In this document: piece by piece, positions 15,764-24,573 of the stretch
How the letters are laid out: each line of letters opens with the position of its first letter
Position numbering within the stretch: position 1 is the first letter of the stretch
Assembly: GCF_010669225.1 (NCBI RefSeq)
Contig: NZ_CP048627.1
Location: forward strand, 1,749,292-1,813,291
Direction: 5' to 3'
Source of the DNA: Megamonas funiformis
GTDB lineage: Bacteria; Bacillota; Negativicutes; Selenomonadales; Selenomonadaceae
DNA length: 64,000 bases
Notes under the pieces: model-generated
Database searches by the model: none
What the model was told of the DNA's origin: nothing
The model's input: the letters and a program-made list of their open reading frames with translations, nothing else
Position numbers and translations under genes: made by a program

Positions 15764-17320
15764 TTATTTATTGTCTATTTGTTTACGAGCTTTAGACAGA
15801 TTTAATAAAATATCTCCTGCTATTAAACCAGCCTGTCCATTTTCTCCAGCTAAATCACCAGCAAGTCCATGTAAATAAACGCCTACCGGCGCTGACATTT
15901 TTCCAGCTAATTTTTCAGCTACAATACCTGCTATTGTACCAGCTAAAACATCACCACTGCCGGCTGTTGCCATACCTGCATTGCCAACTGTAGTTACAAA
16001 TATATTTCCGTCTGGATAAACAACAAGTGTTTTTTCACTTTTCAACACAAATATTGCATTAAAATATTCTGCTGCTTTTCTAGCTATTTCCCAAAGATTA
16101 TCTTTTAAATCTGAAATAGTGATATGCAATAGGTTTGCCATTTCACCCAAATGAGGTGTGAGTATTGGCACTTGCTTTATTTTCTTTAATTCATCAGGTG
16201 CTTGGCTAAAAGCAAAAATAGCATCAGCATCTAATACTAAAGGTTTATCTAAATCAATAGCTAATTTTCTTACCATTTGACATGTTTCATCATTTCTACC
16301 AAGTCCAGGTCCCATTAAAACTACATCAAAATCTTTAGCTATATCTTTTATATTTTCCATAGCACTATCGCCTAACACGCCAGGCAATATTTCTGGCAAT
16401 GGTTTTACCATGACTTCTGTATTTTTCATGGATAAAATATCATATAAACTTTCAGCAGAAATAAGTGTAGATATGCCAGCACCTATTTTTAATACAGCTT
16501 GGCTAGATAAACAAGCAGCGCCTGTATAACCTGTTGAACCTGCCAAAGTTAAAACTTTTCCACAAGAACCTTTATATACATCATCTGCTCTTGAAGCTAA
16601 ATGTGCTTTTACAAAAGCTTCATCTATAGCTTCTTGTTTTATATCTTCTTTAGTCAATAAATCATTTGGTATGCCAATGGTTTTTACGATTATATTACCC
16701 GTATGTTTGCAACCAGGATACATAATCAAACCAATTTTTGGTAAACCAAAAGTAATTGTAGTAGTGGCAAAAATAGCATCACTTTCCACTACTCCTGTAT
16801 TAGCATTAACACCACTTGGCATATCTATTGATAAAACAGGTCTATTCGAAGTATTTACTATTTGGATACATTTTTTAATGTTTTCTCGTAATTGTCCATG
16901 AATACCTGTACCTAGCAAAGCATCAATAATACAATCAGAAAAAGTTATTGATATTTGCAAACGATTCCAATCACGTTCAGAAACAATATGGTATATTTCA
17001 GCTTTCATATTCACTAAAACATTGTAATTAATTTTAGCAGATGGTGTAAAATGTTCTGTATTTCCTAAAATAAAAATCTTAACTTTTGCACCATTATTCA
17101 TTAAATGTCTAGCTGCTACAAAGCCATCTCCGCCATTATTACCACAACCAGCTAAAATACAATAGCTCTGTCTAGCTATAGCTATATCTTTGCATAAATT
17201 CATAGCTTCTTTTGCTATTTCATGCCCTGCATTTTCCATTAAAGCTATTTCTAGTATACCAAACTGATTAATCGCTTCATTATCAATTTGTCTCATTTGT
17301 TCAGCAGATGCAATTTTCAT
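15764..17320 (-). CDS. nnr: bifunctional NAD(P)HX epimerase/ADP-dependent dehydratase
   Basis: A 518-residue two-domain repair enzyme that rescues hydrated NADH and NADPH. Residues about 1-215 form the YjeF epimerase domain (EQMRQIDNEAINQ, AGCGNNGGDGFVAARHL, DALLGTGIHG, SIDMPSGVNANTG). Residues about 225-510 form the ribokinase-fold dehydratase (LAGSTGYTGAACLSSQAVLKIG, MGPGLGRNDE, LDADAIFAF, ILTPHLGEMANLL, and the nucleotide-binding GNAGMATAGSGDVLAG). Length matches fused bacterial Nnr. It follows acpS with a 7-base gap, a common pairing in Firmicutes and Negativicutes, and together they probably form one unit with the metal-binding lipoprotein upstream. Confidence 0.95.
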   Translation of the reverse strand: MKIASAEQMRQIDNEAINQFGILEIALMENAGHEIAKEAMNLCKDIAIARQSYCILAGCGNNGGDGFVAARHLMNNGAKVKIFILGNTEHFTPSAKINYNVLVNMKAEIYHIVSERDWNRLQISITFSDCIIDALLGTGIHGQLRENIKKCIQIVNTSNRPVLSIDMPSGVNANTGVVESDAIFATTTITFGLPKIGLIMYPGCKHTGNIIVKTIGIPNDLLTKEDIKQEAIDEAFVKAHLASRADDVYKGSCGKVLTLAGSTGYTGAACLSSQAVLKIGAGISTLISAESLYDILSMKNTEVMVKPLPEILPGVLGDSAMENIKDIAKDFDVVLMGPGLGRNDETCQMVRKLAIDLDKPLVLDADAIFAFSQAPDELKKIKQVPILTPHLGEMANLLHITISDLKDNLWEIARKAAEYFNAIFVLKSEKTLVVYPDGNIFVTTVGNAGMATAGSGDVLAGTIAGIVAEKLAGKMSAPVGVYLHGLAGDLAGENGQAGLIAGDILLNLSKARKQIDNK

Positions 17321-17327
17321 ATTATCA

Positions 17328-17702
17328 TTATCCCTCCAAAATAGCTTGAGCTACTGCATATTCTTTGCAATGACTCAAGGAGATAAAAATATTATATATC
17401 TTTCTTTTTGTAGCTATATATGCAAAATATCCATAAAGTTTTACATGTGGTGCTCCATCATCATCTGGTAATATCTCAATATCAGTCCACAATCCTCCAC
17501 CAGATATACCTGTACCTAACGCTTTTACTACAGCTTCTTTAGCTGCAAATCTAGCTGCATAAGAAAAAACTGCCATTTGTTTTCTGGAATTACAATATTC
17601 CTGTTCTTTTTTTGTAAAAATGCGCTCGACAAATTTTTCATTGGTTAAGGATTTTTCTATTCTTGATATTTCTATGATATCAACACCTGTACCCTTTATC
17701 AT
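17328..17702 (-). CDS. acpS: holo-[acyl-carrier-protein] synthase
   Basis: A 124-residue phosphopantetheinyl transferase of the trimeric AcpS type. It moves the 4'-phosphopantetheine arm from CoA to acyl carrier protein, which is needed for fatty acid synthesis. The two signature motifs are present: GTGVDIIEISRIEK at the N-terminus with the magnesium-binding Asp, and RFAAKEAVVKALGTGI around residues 50-66 with the catalytic Glu and Lys. Twenty bases separate it from the lipoprotein gene upstream and seven from nnr downstream. Confidence 0.95.
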   Translation of the reverse strand: MIKGTGVDIIEISRIEKSLTNEKFVERIFTKKEQEYCNSRKQMAVFSYAARFAAKEAVVKALGTGISGGGLWTDIEILPDDDGAPHVKLYGYFAYIATKRKIYNIFISLSHCKEYAVAQAILEG

Positions 17703-17721
17703 TCATACTTCACCCTTTATT

Positions 17722-18624
17722 TTATTTTAATGCCTCTTGTAATGTAAGTGCATTTTGTTTCATAGCCTCGATATAAGCATCAAGATCATTTTCTCCTGTT
17801 ACTACAGGATCTAAGGTATAAACTTTAGCTCCTGTTTCATTGGCAATCGTTTTGGCTGCTGTTGATGAATATTGTGGTTCTGCAAATAAAGCCTTTGCCT
17901 GTAAATCATTTACTTGTGCAATAATTTCATCTAATTCACTAGGTGTTGGCGCTGTTCCTGGTTCACGTTCAATTACACCAACAATATTTAAATTAAATTC
18001 TTTAGCAAAATAAGGAAATGCTTCATGGAATGTAACAATATCTTTATGTGGTAAATTATCAATCTGATTGTGCATATCTTGTTTTAAATCTTCCAATTTA
18101 GCAATATATTCTTTGGCATTTTTCTGATAAGCATCTGCATGTTCAGGATCCAATTTACTCAATTCATCAGCAATTGTCTGTACTTGTGTCATGCAATTAG
18201 ATACACTAACCCACACATGTGGATTTTCTCCATGTTCATCTGCTAATAATTCGATGCCTTTAGCAGCTTCAACAACTTTTAAATTCTTCTGATTATCAAT
18301 TACATCTTGTAAAAAAGATTCCATACCAGCTCCATTAGCTATGAAAACATCTGCATTCTCTAACTTTTTCATATCAGCTGGCGTCATTTGATAATCATGT
18401 AAACAACCTGTTTGTGGTTTAGTCATATTTTCTACAACTACCCCATCAATTCCTTTTGTAACATTCAAAGTTTCTATATAAATTGGATAAAAAGATGTAA
18501 CAATTTTTATTTTATCCTCTGAATTTGCTTTATCCTCTTGACTTGTACTTGTCTTTTCACTACCACAAGCTGTAAACACCATCATTGTCATCAAACTCAA
18601 AACCACTAATAATAATTTTTTCAA
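17722..18624 (-). CDS. metal ABC transporter substrate-binding lipoprotein (ZnuA-like)
   Basis: A 300-residue cluster A-I binding protein for zinc or manganese. The lipobox is FTAC with Cys20. Probable metal ligands are His76 (CLHDYQM), His136 (NPHVWVS), His200 (TFHEAFPYF) and Glu249 (FAEPQYS); this arrangement fits zinc- or manganese-type proteins. It lacks the long His-rich loop of E. coli ZnuA. No permease or ATPase is adjacent, so it must serve a transporter encoded elsewhere. The start is a TTG at 18622-18624, supported by AAAGGAG eight bases upstream. It leads the acpS-nnr run. Confidence 0.85.
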   Translation of the reverse strand: MKKLLLVVLSLMTMMVFTACGSEKTSTSQEDKANSEDKIKIVTSFYPIYIETLNVTKGIDGVVVENMTKPQTGCLHDYQMTPADMKKLENADVFIANGAGMESFLQDVIDNQKNLKVVEAAKGIELLADEHGENPHVWVSVSNCMTQVQTIADELSKLDPEHADAYQKNAKEYIAKLEDLKQDMHNQIDNLPHKDIVTFHEAFPYFAKEFNLNIVGVIEREPGTAPTPSELDEIIAQVNDLQAKALFAEPQYSSTAAKTIANETGAKVYTLDPVVTGENDLDAYIEAMKQNALTLQEALK

Positions 18625-18693
18625 AATAAAAACTCCTTTAAGATTTTATTTTTCCTCAATCATCACCAATATATATACAAAATTATATAAAAT

Positions 18694-18736
18694 GTGGCGA
18701 TACTACCAAGGATAAAATCCTCGATATACTCGCCAC
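18694..18736 (-). terminator. terminator after fabK
   Basis: A long imperfect hairpin with outer pairing GTGGCGA/TCGCCAC and inner pairing AGGAT/ATCCT. On the minus strand it is followed by ATTTTATAT. It separates fabK from the lipoprotein unit. Confidence 0.75.
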
Positions 18737-18750
18737 TAAATTAATTTATA

Positions 18751-19698
18751 TCAAAGTTTAATAGTTGCTGCAGCAGATAATGTTTCGCGAGCTTGTTTCA
18801 TGATATCTTCAATGATTGTAGCTACAGGTTCTACTTTTTGTAAAACAGTCAAAGATTGACCAGCCTGCATCATACCATTTACTACATCACCTTCAACAGC
18901 TGCTAATTTATTTGTACCTGTTGCCATGCGAATAAGTTCTTCTTTAGAAGTTTTACCTTCATTTTCTTTTTGTACAAATTCTGTAGAGAATTTATTTTTA
19001 ATACCACGTACAGCACCACCAAGAGTAAGACCTGTAACAATAGTATCTGTATCTACAGCTTCAATTAATTTTTGTTTCATATTTTCATGAACAGAACATT
19101 CTTCTGCTACTAAGAAACGAGTACCCATCTGTACACCGCCAGCACCCATGAGCATAGCTGCTGCTAAACCACGACCATCGCCGAAGCCACCAGCCATAAC
19201 AACTGGAATATCTTTTATCTCTGGAATTACTTGTGTCATAAGAGCCATTGTAGTCAATACGCCAATATGACCGCCAGCTTCCATACCTTCTGCTACCATA
19301 GCATCAGCACCAGCAGCTGCTACACGTTTTGCAAGTTTTACATTTGGAATTACAGGAATTACTTTTATGCCTGCTTCTTTTAATTTTGCAAAATATGGAA
19401 CTGGATTTCCTGCACCCAAAGTAACAAAAGCAGGTTTTTCTTCGCAGATAACATCTACGATTTCATCTTTATTTGGTGCCATGAGCATTACATTTACACC
19501 AAATGGTTTATCTGTTAATTGTTTTGCTTTGCGGATTTCTTCGCGAACATATTCTGTAGTTCTACCACCACAAGAAATAATACCTGCACCGCCAGCATTA
19601 GAAACAGCTGCTGCAAGTTTTGCATCAGAAATCCAAGCCATACCGCCTTGAATAATTGGATATTTTATACCTAAAACTTCAGTAATAGACTTTGCCAT
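18751..19698 (-). CDS. fabK: enoyl-[acyl-carrier-protein] reductase II (FMN-dependent)
   Basis: A 315-residue flavin enzyme of the nitronate monooxygenase fold, FabK branch, which does the last step of each fatty-acid elongation cycle. Visible features are KYPIIQGGMAWISDAKLAAAVSNAGGAGIISCG at the N-terminus, GVNVML, AEGMEAGGHIG with the conserved histidine, PVVMAGGFGDGRGLAAAMLMGAGGVQMGTRFL binding FMN phosphate, and a C-terminal segment typical of FabK. Nitronate monooxygenases look similar, but length and the C-terminus favour FabK. Organisms that rely on FabK are usually insensitive to triclosan, as known for the family. Here it is a single-gene unit with its own terminator. Confidence 0.9.
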   Translation of the reverse strand: MAKSITEVLGIKYPIIQGGMAWISDAKLAAAVSNAGGAGIISCGGRTTEYVREEIRKAKQLTDKPFGVNVMLMAPNKDEIVDVICEEKPAFVTLGAGNPVPYFAKLKEAGIKVIPVIPNVKLAKRVAAAGADAMVAEGMEAGGHIGVLTTMALMTQVIPEIKDIPVVMAGGFGDGRGLAAAMLMGAGGVQMGTRFLVAEECSVHENMKQKLIEAVDTDTIVTGLTLGGAVRGIKNKFSTEFVQKENEGKTSKEELIRMATGTNKLAAVEGDVVNGMMQAGQSLTVLQKVEPVATIIEDIMKQARETLSAAATIKL

Positions 19699-19782
19699 TA
19701 TAATCCTCCTAAATGAAAAATCTTTTTGCTCAATTTTAATTCAAATCTTATTTTAGTATATCATAAAATCCATACTAAATCA

Positions 19783-20028
19783 TTAGGGATTAATTATAAA
19801 TAATAATTTTTGCTTGCGTGATAATTTTTTTATTTGAGTTTCACGCTTCATAGCTTCGCTTTTTGTGGCAAAAACTTCATAATAAACTAATTTAACCGGC
19901 AAACGCCCACGTGTATAGCGAGCACCTTTGCCGGCATTGTGTTTTTCTAGACGCTTTTTTAAATCATTTGTCCAACCTGTATATAAAGTACCATCACTGC
20001 ATTGTACCATATACGTATAACAATTCAT
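19783..20028 (-). CDS. GIY-YIG domain protein (UPF0213/YazA-like)
   Basis: An 81-residue single-domain protein of the GIY-YIG superfamily. The motif pair appears as [28 protein letters not shown], with the conserved arginine (KKRLEKH) and a glutamate later in [13 protein letters not shown]. Such small proteins are widespread; nuclease activity is expected from the fold but the physiological target is not known. It overlaps the stop of the upstream cyclophilin gene by one base, so the two are translated together. Confidence 0.88.
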   Translation of the reverse strand: MNCYTYMVQCSDGTLYTGWTNDLKKRLEKHNAGKGARYTRGRLPVKLVYYEVFATKSEAMKRETQIKKLSRKQKLLFIINP

Positions 20029-20627
20029 TATTCAGCATCTTTGATTTCTATTTTATTAATAACTACATCTTCGATAGGTTTATCCATAAAATCAGTCTGT
20101 ACATGACCAATAGCTTCCACTACGTCCATGCCTTTTACTACTTTACCAAAAACAGCATGATGACCATCAAGCCATGGAGTTTTATCTAAAGTGATGAAGA
20201 ACTGAGAACCACCTGTATTAGGGCCAGCATTTGCCATGGATAATACGCCAGGGCCATCATGTCTTAAATCTTTGTGGAATTCATCTTTAATTGTGTAACC
20301 AGGACCACCTGTACCATTGCCATTAGGGTCTCCACCTTGAATCATGAAACCATCAATTACACGATGGAAAATTAAACCATCATAAAAATTATGTTCTGCT
20401 AAGTCGATAAAATTACCTGTTGTGATTGGTGCTTTATCTTCGAATAATTCAATTTCAAAAGTACCCATATTTGTTTCAAATACTGCAATACGATTTTTAC
20501 TCATTGATTGAACTTCCTTTCCTATTTGTTCATTAGAATTTATTTGTTGCTCTGCAATACCATTACTTGTAAATAAAGATAAGGTAAATACAGATGCTAA
20601 TAAACATAAAAATATAAATTTTTTCAT
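20028..20627 (-). CDS. cyclophilin-type peptidyl-prolyl isomerase, probably exported
   Basis: A 199-residue protein with a complete cyclophilin domain (about residues 46-197) that speeds proline isomerisation during folding. Active-site segments are [36 protein letters not shown] and [14 protein letters not shown]. The first 25 residues ([25 protein letters not shown]) form a signal peptide, with a short linker before the domain, which sends the protein outside the inner membrane. An internal Met before [13 protein letters not shown] would give a cytoplasmic form of the usual PpiB size. The gene overlaps the GIY-YIG gene by one base. Confidence 0.92.
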   Translation of the reverse strand: MKKFIFLCLLASVFTLSLFTSNGIAEQQINSNEQIGKEVQSMSKNRIAVFETNMGTFEIELFEDKAPITTGNFIDLAEHNFYDGLIFHRVIDGFMIQGGDPNGNGTGGPGYTIKDEFHKDLRHDGPGVLSMANAGPNTGGSQFFITLDKTPWLDGHHAVFGKVVKGMDVVEAIGHVQTDFMDKPIEDVVINKIEIKDAE

Positions 20628-20653
20628 CTCATCTATTCTCCATCATACTTATT

Positions 20654-21358
20654 TTATTTAGTGATAAAATGACTCTCTCCAGTAACTTTAGGGCACCAAA
20701 TAGAGTTCATTTTCTCTTTATTAGGAAAATCTTCTGGTATTATCCAATCTTTTTTACCTACATTATGCATAGTAATTAAATTTTTAACTTCCGTAACTTT
20801 GCAAAACTCAGTTACACCTAAATCTAAAAATTCTTCTAATCTACTATCTACAGGGAAAAATGCTATATCCATTTTCAAACCAGATAAACGCATCATTTGT
20901 TTTACAAATCCATTTTTAGCAAATGCATTATTTTCTTTTGTATCGCCTTTCCAATGCCACCAATTAAAATCACCTGCATGGAAAATCTTCCAATCATTTT
21001 TTTCTACAAAAAAAGAAATTCCTTCATCAGTAGAACTAAATGAGCGTACATGTATATTTTTATCATCATAAGTCATGTATTCATCTAAAATAATAGTCTT
21101 TTCTTTAGGCAATACATCAGTTACTACATCATAGCTGATAAAATATTTCGTTACCTTATCTTTAAACTCACTTATTTTAGGATTAAAATGGTCATAATGA
21201 ACATGAGATACAAAAAAATAAACTTCTTTTTTATCTTGAATAATTTTGTCCACTATATTTTTTTCATCTTGATAATAATCAAAAATTATCGCGCAATCGC
21301 CTATTTCTAAAATAAAACCGCTATTTAATAAATAAGTTACTTTTACTTTGTCATACAT
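20654..21358 (-). CDS. metallo-beta-lactamase-fold hydrolase (UlaG/UPF0173-like)
   Basis: A 234-residue cytoplasmic protein with the metal motif SHVHYDHFNP (HxHxDH) near residue 55, an upstream VTYLLNSGFILEIGDCAIIFDYY and a later HAGDFNWWHW and TMHNVG that supply further metal ligands. The pattern is that of L-ascorbate-6-phosphate lactonase/UPF0173-like proteins, but the substrate is not known. I start it at the ATG at 21356-21358, with GAGG eight bases upstream; a GTG at 21367 is less likely. It is 27 bases upstream of the cyclophilin gene on the same strand and is probably cotranscribed. Confidence 0.8.
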   Translation of the reverse strand: MYDKVKVTYLLNSGFILEIGDCAIIFDYYQDEKNIVDKIIQDKKEVYFFVSHVHYDHFNPKISEFKDKVTKYFISYDVVTDVLPKEKTIILDEYMTYDDKNIHVRSFSSTDEGISFFVEKNDWKIFHAGDFNWWHWKGDTKENNAFAKNGFVKQMMRLSGLKMDIAFFPVDSRLEEFLDLGVTEFCKVTEVKNLITMHNVGKKDWIIPEDFPNKEKMNSIWCPKVTGESHFITK

Positions 21359-21433
21359 CAGACTCACCTCAAAAAGGCATAATATACATTCATTTTCACA
21401 AATTTTAGCAATAGTGTCAAGACCTGTTTATTT

Positions 21434-21485
21434 TTGTCAACAAAATAATATTTTTCTAGCATGATTTTCTATTTTTAGTTATAAT
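21434..21485 (+). promoter_or_regulatory. probable promoter region for the aroCKB operon
   Basis: TTGTCA (21434-21439), a 17-base spacer and TAGCAT (21457-21462) form one candidate. A perfect TATAAT at 21480-21485, without a clear -35, forms another. On the opposite strand TTGACA (21420-21415) could serve the MBL gene. Confidence 0.45.
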
Positions 21486-21532
21486 ATCTATTGATAACTT
21501 GTAAACATGAAAAATATAAGGGGTTGAACATA

Positions 21533-22678
21533 ATGTTTAGATTTTTAACTGCTGGAGAATCTCATGGACAATGCTTAACAGCATTAGTTGAAGGAATTCC
21601 CGCTGGTCTTAAAATAAATCTTGATGAAATAAATAGACAAATGGCACGCCGTCAAAAAGGCTATGGTCGTGGTGGTCGTATGTCTATAGAAACGGATAAA
21701 GTAGATATCTTATCTGGTGTACGTTTTGGCGAAACAATGGGCGACCCTATTACTTTGCGTGTAGTGAATAAAGACTGGGAAAACTGGACTGACCGCATGT
21801 CTGTGATGGGTACACCTACATGGACTAAAGTTACAGCTGCTCGCCCAGGTCATGCAGATTATGTTGGTATCAAAAAATATAATCGTGAAGATATCCGCGA
21901 CATTTTAGAACGCTCTAGTGCTAGGGAAACAGCTGCACGCGTAGCTGCTGGAGCTGTTGCTCGTCAATTTTTAGAAGCTTGTGGTATAAAAATCGTATCT
22001 CATGTAATCAATATCGGTGGTGTAAAAGCTAATACAGATAATATTGATTATGCTAATTTACAACCTAATGATAGCGACTTAAACTGCAACGATGCTCAAG
22101 CAGAAGATAAAATGCGCGAAGCAATTCGCGATGCTGGTCAAGCAGGCGATACTTTAGGCGGAACTTTTGAAGTTGTAGTCCAAAATATGCCAATCGGTGT
22201 AGGCAGTCATATTCAATGGGATAAACGCCTCGACATGCAACTTGCTGGAGCCATGATGTCCATTCAAGCTATCAAAGGCGTTGAAATCGGCGATGGTTTT
22301 GATTATGCAAATCATCCAGGCAGTCAATTACATGATGAAATGTTCTATAATGAAGATAAAACAGTTTATCGCAAAACAAATCATGCAGGTGGTATCGAAG
22401 GTGGTATGAGTAATGGCGAGCCTATTATTGTTCGCGCTTGTATGAAACCTATTCCTACACTTATGACACCACTTCATTCCATTGATATTGAAAGTAAACA
22501 AGAAGTTTTAGCTTGTAAAGAACGCAGTGATGTTTGTGCTGTTCAAGCAGCTTCTGTAGTTGGCGAAGCTATGGTTGCACTTGCTATCACTAAAGCTATG
22601 ATTGACAAATTCGGCAGTGATTGCATGGTTGATGTCCTTCAAAATTTACAAGCTTATAACGAAAGAATAAAAGGATAG
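21533..22678 (+). CDS. aroC: chorismate synthase
   Basis: A protein of 381 residues that converts EPSP to chorismate with reduced FMN, the last shared step of aromatic amino-acid synthesis. Family landmarks are FRFLTAGESHGQCLTALVEGIPAG at the N-terminus, RPGHADYVGIKKYN with the ligand histidine, the RSSARETAARVAAGA segment, GVEIGDGF, and HAGGIEGGMSNGEPI. I chose the ATG at 21533 because AAGGGG lies upstream and the family begins MFRFLTAGES; an in-frame start at 21491 would add 14 residues without similarity. First gene of aroC-aroK-aroB, seven bases before aroK. Confidence 0.96.
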   Translation: MFRFLTAGESHGQCLTALVEGIPAGLKINLDEINRQMARRQKGYGRGGRMSIETDKVDILSGVRFGETMGDPITLRVVNKDWENWTDRMSVMGTPTWTKVTAARPGHADYVGIKKYNREDIRDILERSSARETAARVAAGAVARQFLEACGIKIVSHVINIGGVKANTDNIDYANLQPNDSDLNCNDAQAEDKMREAIRDAGQAGDTLGGTFEVVVQNMPIGVGSHIQWDKRLDMQLAGAMMSIQAIKGVEIGDGFDYANHPGSQLHDEMFYNEDKTVYRKTNHAGGIEGGMSNGEPIIVRACMKPIPTLMTPLHSIDIESKQEVLACKERSDVCAVQAASVVGEAMVALAITKAMIDKFGSDCMVDVLQNLQAYNERIKG

Positions 22679-22685
22679 GATTAAA

Positions 22686-23204
22686 ATGAAATCTAATATT
22701 GTACTTATAGGATTTATGGGCAGTGGAAAATCTATTACAGGTAAATTATTAGCTTATCGTTTAGGTTATAGTTTTGTAGATACAGATACAGCTATCGAAC
22801 AAGAATACAAAACAAAAATAAAAGATATGTTTGCTAAAGAAGGCGAAGCAATATTTCGCCAACGTGAAACAGCTACTATCCAAAAATTAGCACAAAAAAG
22901 TCATCAAGTAATTTCTACAGGCGGTGGCGTTGCTACTAAAGAAACTGATATGCAAGAGCTTCGCAAAAATGGTATCGTTATAGCGCTGACAGCTATGCCA
23001 CATACTATTTTAAAACGCACTGGAAATGATAAACGTCCTCTACTTGCCAAAAAAAGCAATGAAGAACGTTTAAAAACTATTATTGAACTTATGGCTAAAC
23101 GTGCTCCATTTTACAAAAAAGCTGATTTAATCATAAAAACAGATGATACAACACCACTGCAAAATGTCGAAATCATTATGAAATACTTAAAGGGTGTGAA
23201 ATAA
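22686..23204 (+). CDS. aroK: shikimate kinase
   Basis: A 172-residue P-loop kinase that phosphorylates shikimate at the 3-hydroxyl. The Walker A loop is GFMGSGKSITGK at residues 9-20, followed by VDTDTAIE (shikimate-binding Asp), GEAIFRQRE and the Walker B-like STGGGVATK around residues 77-85. The lid arginine lies in KRPLLAKKS. Normal length. It sits between aroC and aroB, sharing its last base with the aroB start, so translation is coupled. Confidence 0.96.
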   Translation: MKSNIVLIGFMGSGKSITGKLLAYRLGYSFVDTDTAIEQEYKTKIKDMFAKEGEAIFRQRETATIQKLAQKSHQVISTGGGVATKETDMQELRKNGIVIALTAMPHTILKRTGNDKRPLLAKKSNEERLKTIIELMAKRAPFYKKADLIIKTDDTTPLQNVEIIMKYLKGVK

Positions 23205-24286
23205 TGCGCATTGTTCCCGTAAATCTCAATGAAAAATCTTATAATATCTATATTGGTCATAATCTAGAAACAACTATCATTGATTTTTTTAAAGCACAAA
23301 AATATTCTCAGAAAGCTTTAATCATCACTGATACAAATATTGCTCCACTATATGCAGACAGTGTCAAAGACTTACTCACTAAAGCTGGTTTTAATGCCAA
23401 AATTGCTATCATTCCAGCTGGTGAACAATCTAAATCTTTATCCGTTGCAGAAACACTGTATACACAAGCAATTGAACAAGGTCTTGACCGCAAATCTCCT
23501 ATCATTGCTCTAGGTGGTGGTGTCGTTGGTGATTTAGCTGGTTTCATTGCCGCTACCTTCATGCGTGGCGTTCCTTTCATTCAAATGCCAACTAGCCTAC
23601 TTGCACAAGTTGACTCTAGTGTTGGTGGCAAAGTCGCTGTAAATCATGCTCTAGGCAAAAATCTCATTGGTGCTTTTTATCAGCCACAAGCCGTTTTCAT
23701 GGATTTAGAAATGATGAAAACTTTACCTACTAGAGAGATTTCCACAGGCTTAGGCGAAGTCATTAAATATGGCTTTATCTATGACCATGATTTTTATACT
23801 TATTTAACTGAGCACCAACAAGAAATTCTTCAATTGAAGCCAGAAGCCCTAATTCATATCATTGCACGCTCTTGTGAAATAAAAGCAGATGTAGTATCTA
23901 AAGATGAATGTGAAGCTGGTCTTCGTGCCATCTTAAACTTTGGTCATACTTTAGGTCATGCTATTGAAAAAGAAACTAATTATGCCGTTTATAATCATGG
24001 AGAAGCAGTAGCTATCGGCATGGTTGGCGCTAGTAAATTAAGTTTTAAATTAGGCTTAATATCTCAAGATGTAGTTGATAAAATGTGTCAATTACTTGCA
24101 AATATGAACTTGCCACTTAAAGCTAAAAATTGTGATGCTCAAAAAATTTATCAAGATATTTTCCATGACAAAAAAACTGTTAACGGTAAAATTAATTGGG
24201 TTTTATTAGAAGATATCGGCAAAGTATGTATAAAAAAAGATGTTCCTGAAAAATTAGTCAAGGAAACTATTTTAGAAATACTGTAA
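23204..24286 (+). CDS. aroB: 3-dehydroquinate synthase
   Basis: A 360-residue NAD- and metal-dependent enzyme that cyclises DAHP in the second step of the shikimate pathway. Signatures are the NAD-binding PIIALGGGVVGDLAGFIAATFMRG, PTSLLAQVDSSVGGKVAVNH, GLGEVIKYGFI, the metal-ligand region LNFGHTLGHAIE and NHGEAVAIGMVGA. Overlap of one base with aroK shows a tight operon. The third gene and last of the unit; a terminator follows. aroA is at another place in the window (40222) and is transcribed in the other direction. Confidence 0.96.
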   Translation: MRIVPVNLNEKSYNIYIGHNLETTIIDFFKAQKYSQKALIITDTNIAPLYADSVKDLLTKAGFNAKIAIIPAGEQSKSLSVAETLYTQAIEQGLDRKSPIIALGGGVVGDLAGFIAATFMRGVPFIQMPTSLLAQVDSSVGGKVAVNHALGKNLIGAFYQPQAVFMDLEMMKTLPTREISTGLGEVIKYGFIYDHDFYTYLTEHQQEILQLKPEALIHIIARSCEIKADVVSKDECEAGLRAILNFGHTLGHAIEKETNYAVYNHGEAVAIGMVGASKLSFKLGLISQDVVDKMCQLLANMNLPLKAKNCDAQKIYQDIFHDKKTVNGKINWVLLEDIGKVCIKKDVPEKLVKETILEIL

Positions 24287-24310
24287 AAACTTTATAAATA
24301 ATGCTTTAAC

Positions 24311-24358
24311 AAAACGAGTATTTTTTTCAAATTTGAATGAAATACTCGTTTTAATTTT
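24311..24358 (+). terminator. terminator after aroB
   Basis: AAAACGAGTATTT pairs with AAATACTCGTTTT across a 16-base loop, then a T-rich tail (TTTTAATTTTAA). Confidence 0.85.
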
Positions 24359-24396
24359 AAATTCTAATTTAAATTTTTAAAAAATTGTAAAAACAC

Positions 24397-24425
24397 TTGA
24401 CAAAGTTACACAAAAGTATTATAAA
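24397..24425 (+). promoter_or_regulatory. promoter of the cstA-like gene
   Basis: A perfect TTGACA (24397-24402), a 17-base spacer and TATAAA (24420-24425). Transcription would start near 24432 and leave an unusually long leader of about 140 bases that contains a GC-rich near-palindrome at 24518-24533. Confidence 0.8.
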
Positions 24426-24517
24426 TTTATTTGTACAATAAATAATATTAATATTTTAATAAATGAATGCAAGTTATTTTTTTAACAAAGTATTAAATTT
24501 TATTTAGTTTATTAAGC

Positions 24518-24533
24518 ATAGTTCCGGAGCTAT
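24518..24533. promoter_or_regulatory. GC-rich near-palindrome in the cstA leader
   Basis: ATAGTTCCGGAGCTAT is an inverted repeat with 14 of 16 matching positions and a CCGG centre. It stands out in a very AT-rich leader and has no loop, so it is more likely a DNA operator than an RNA hairpin. It lies about 90 bases downstream of the predicted transcription start. Confidence 0.35.
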
Positions 24534-24573
24534 CTTAAAATTTTATAATTTCCTAAAGAAGGTGTATCCTTAT

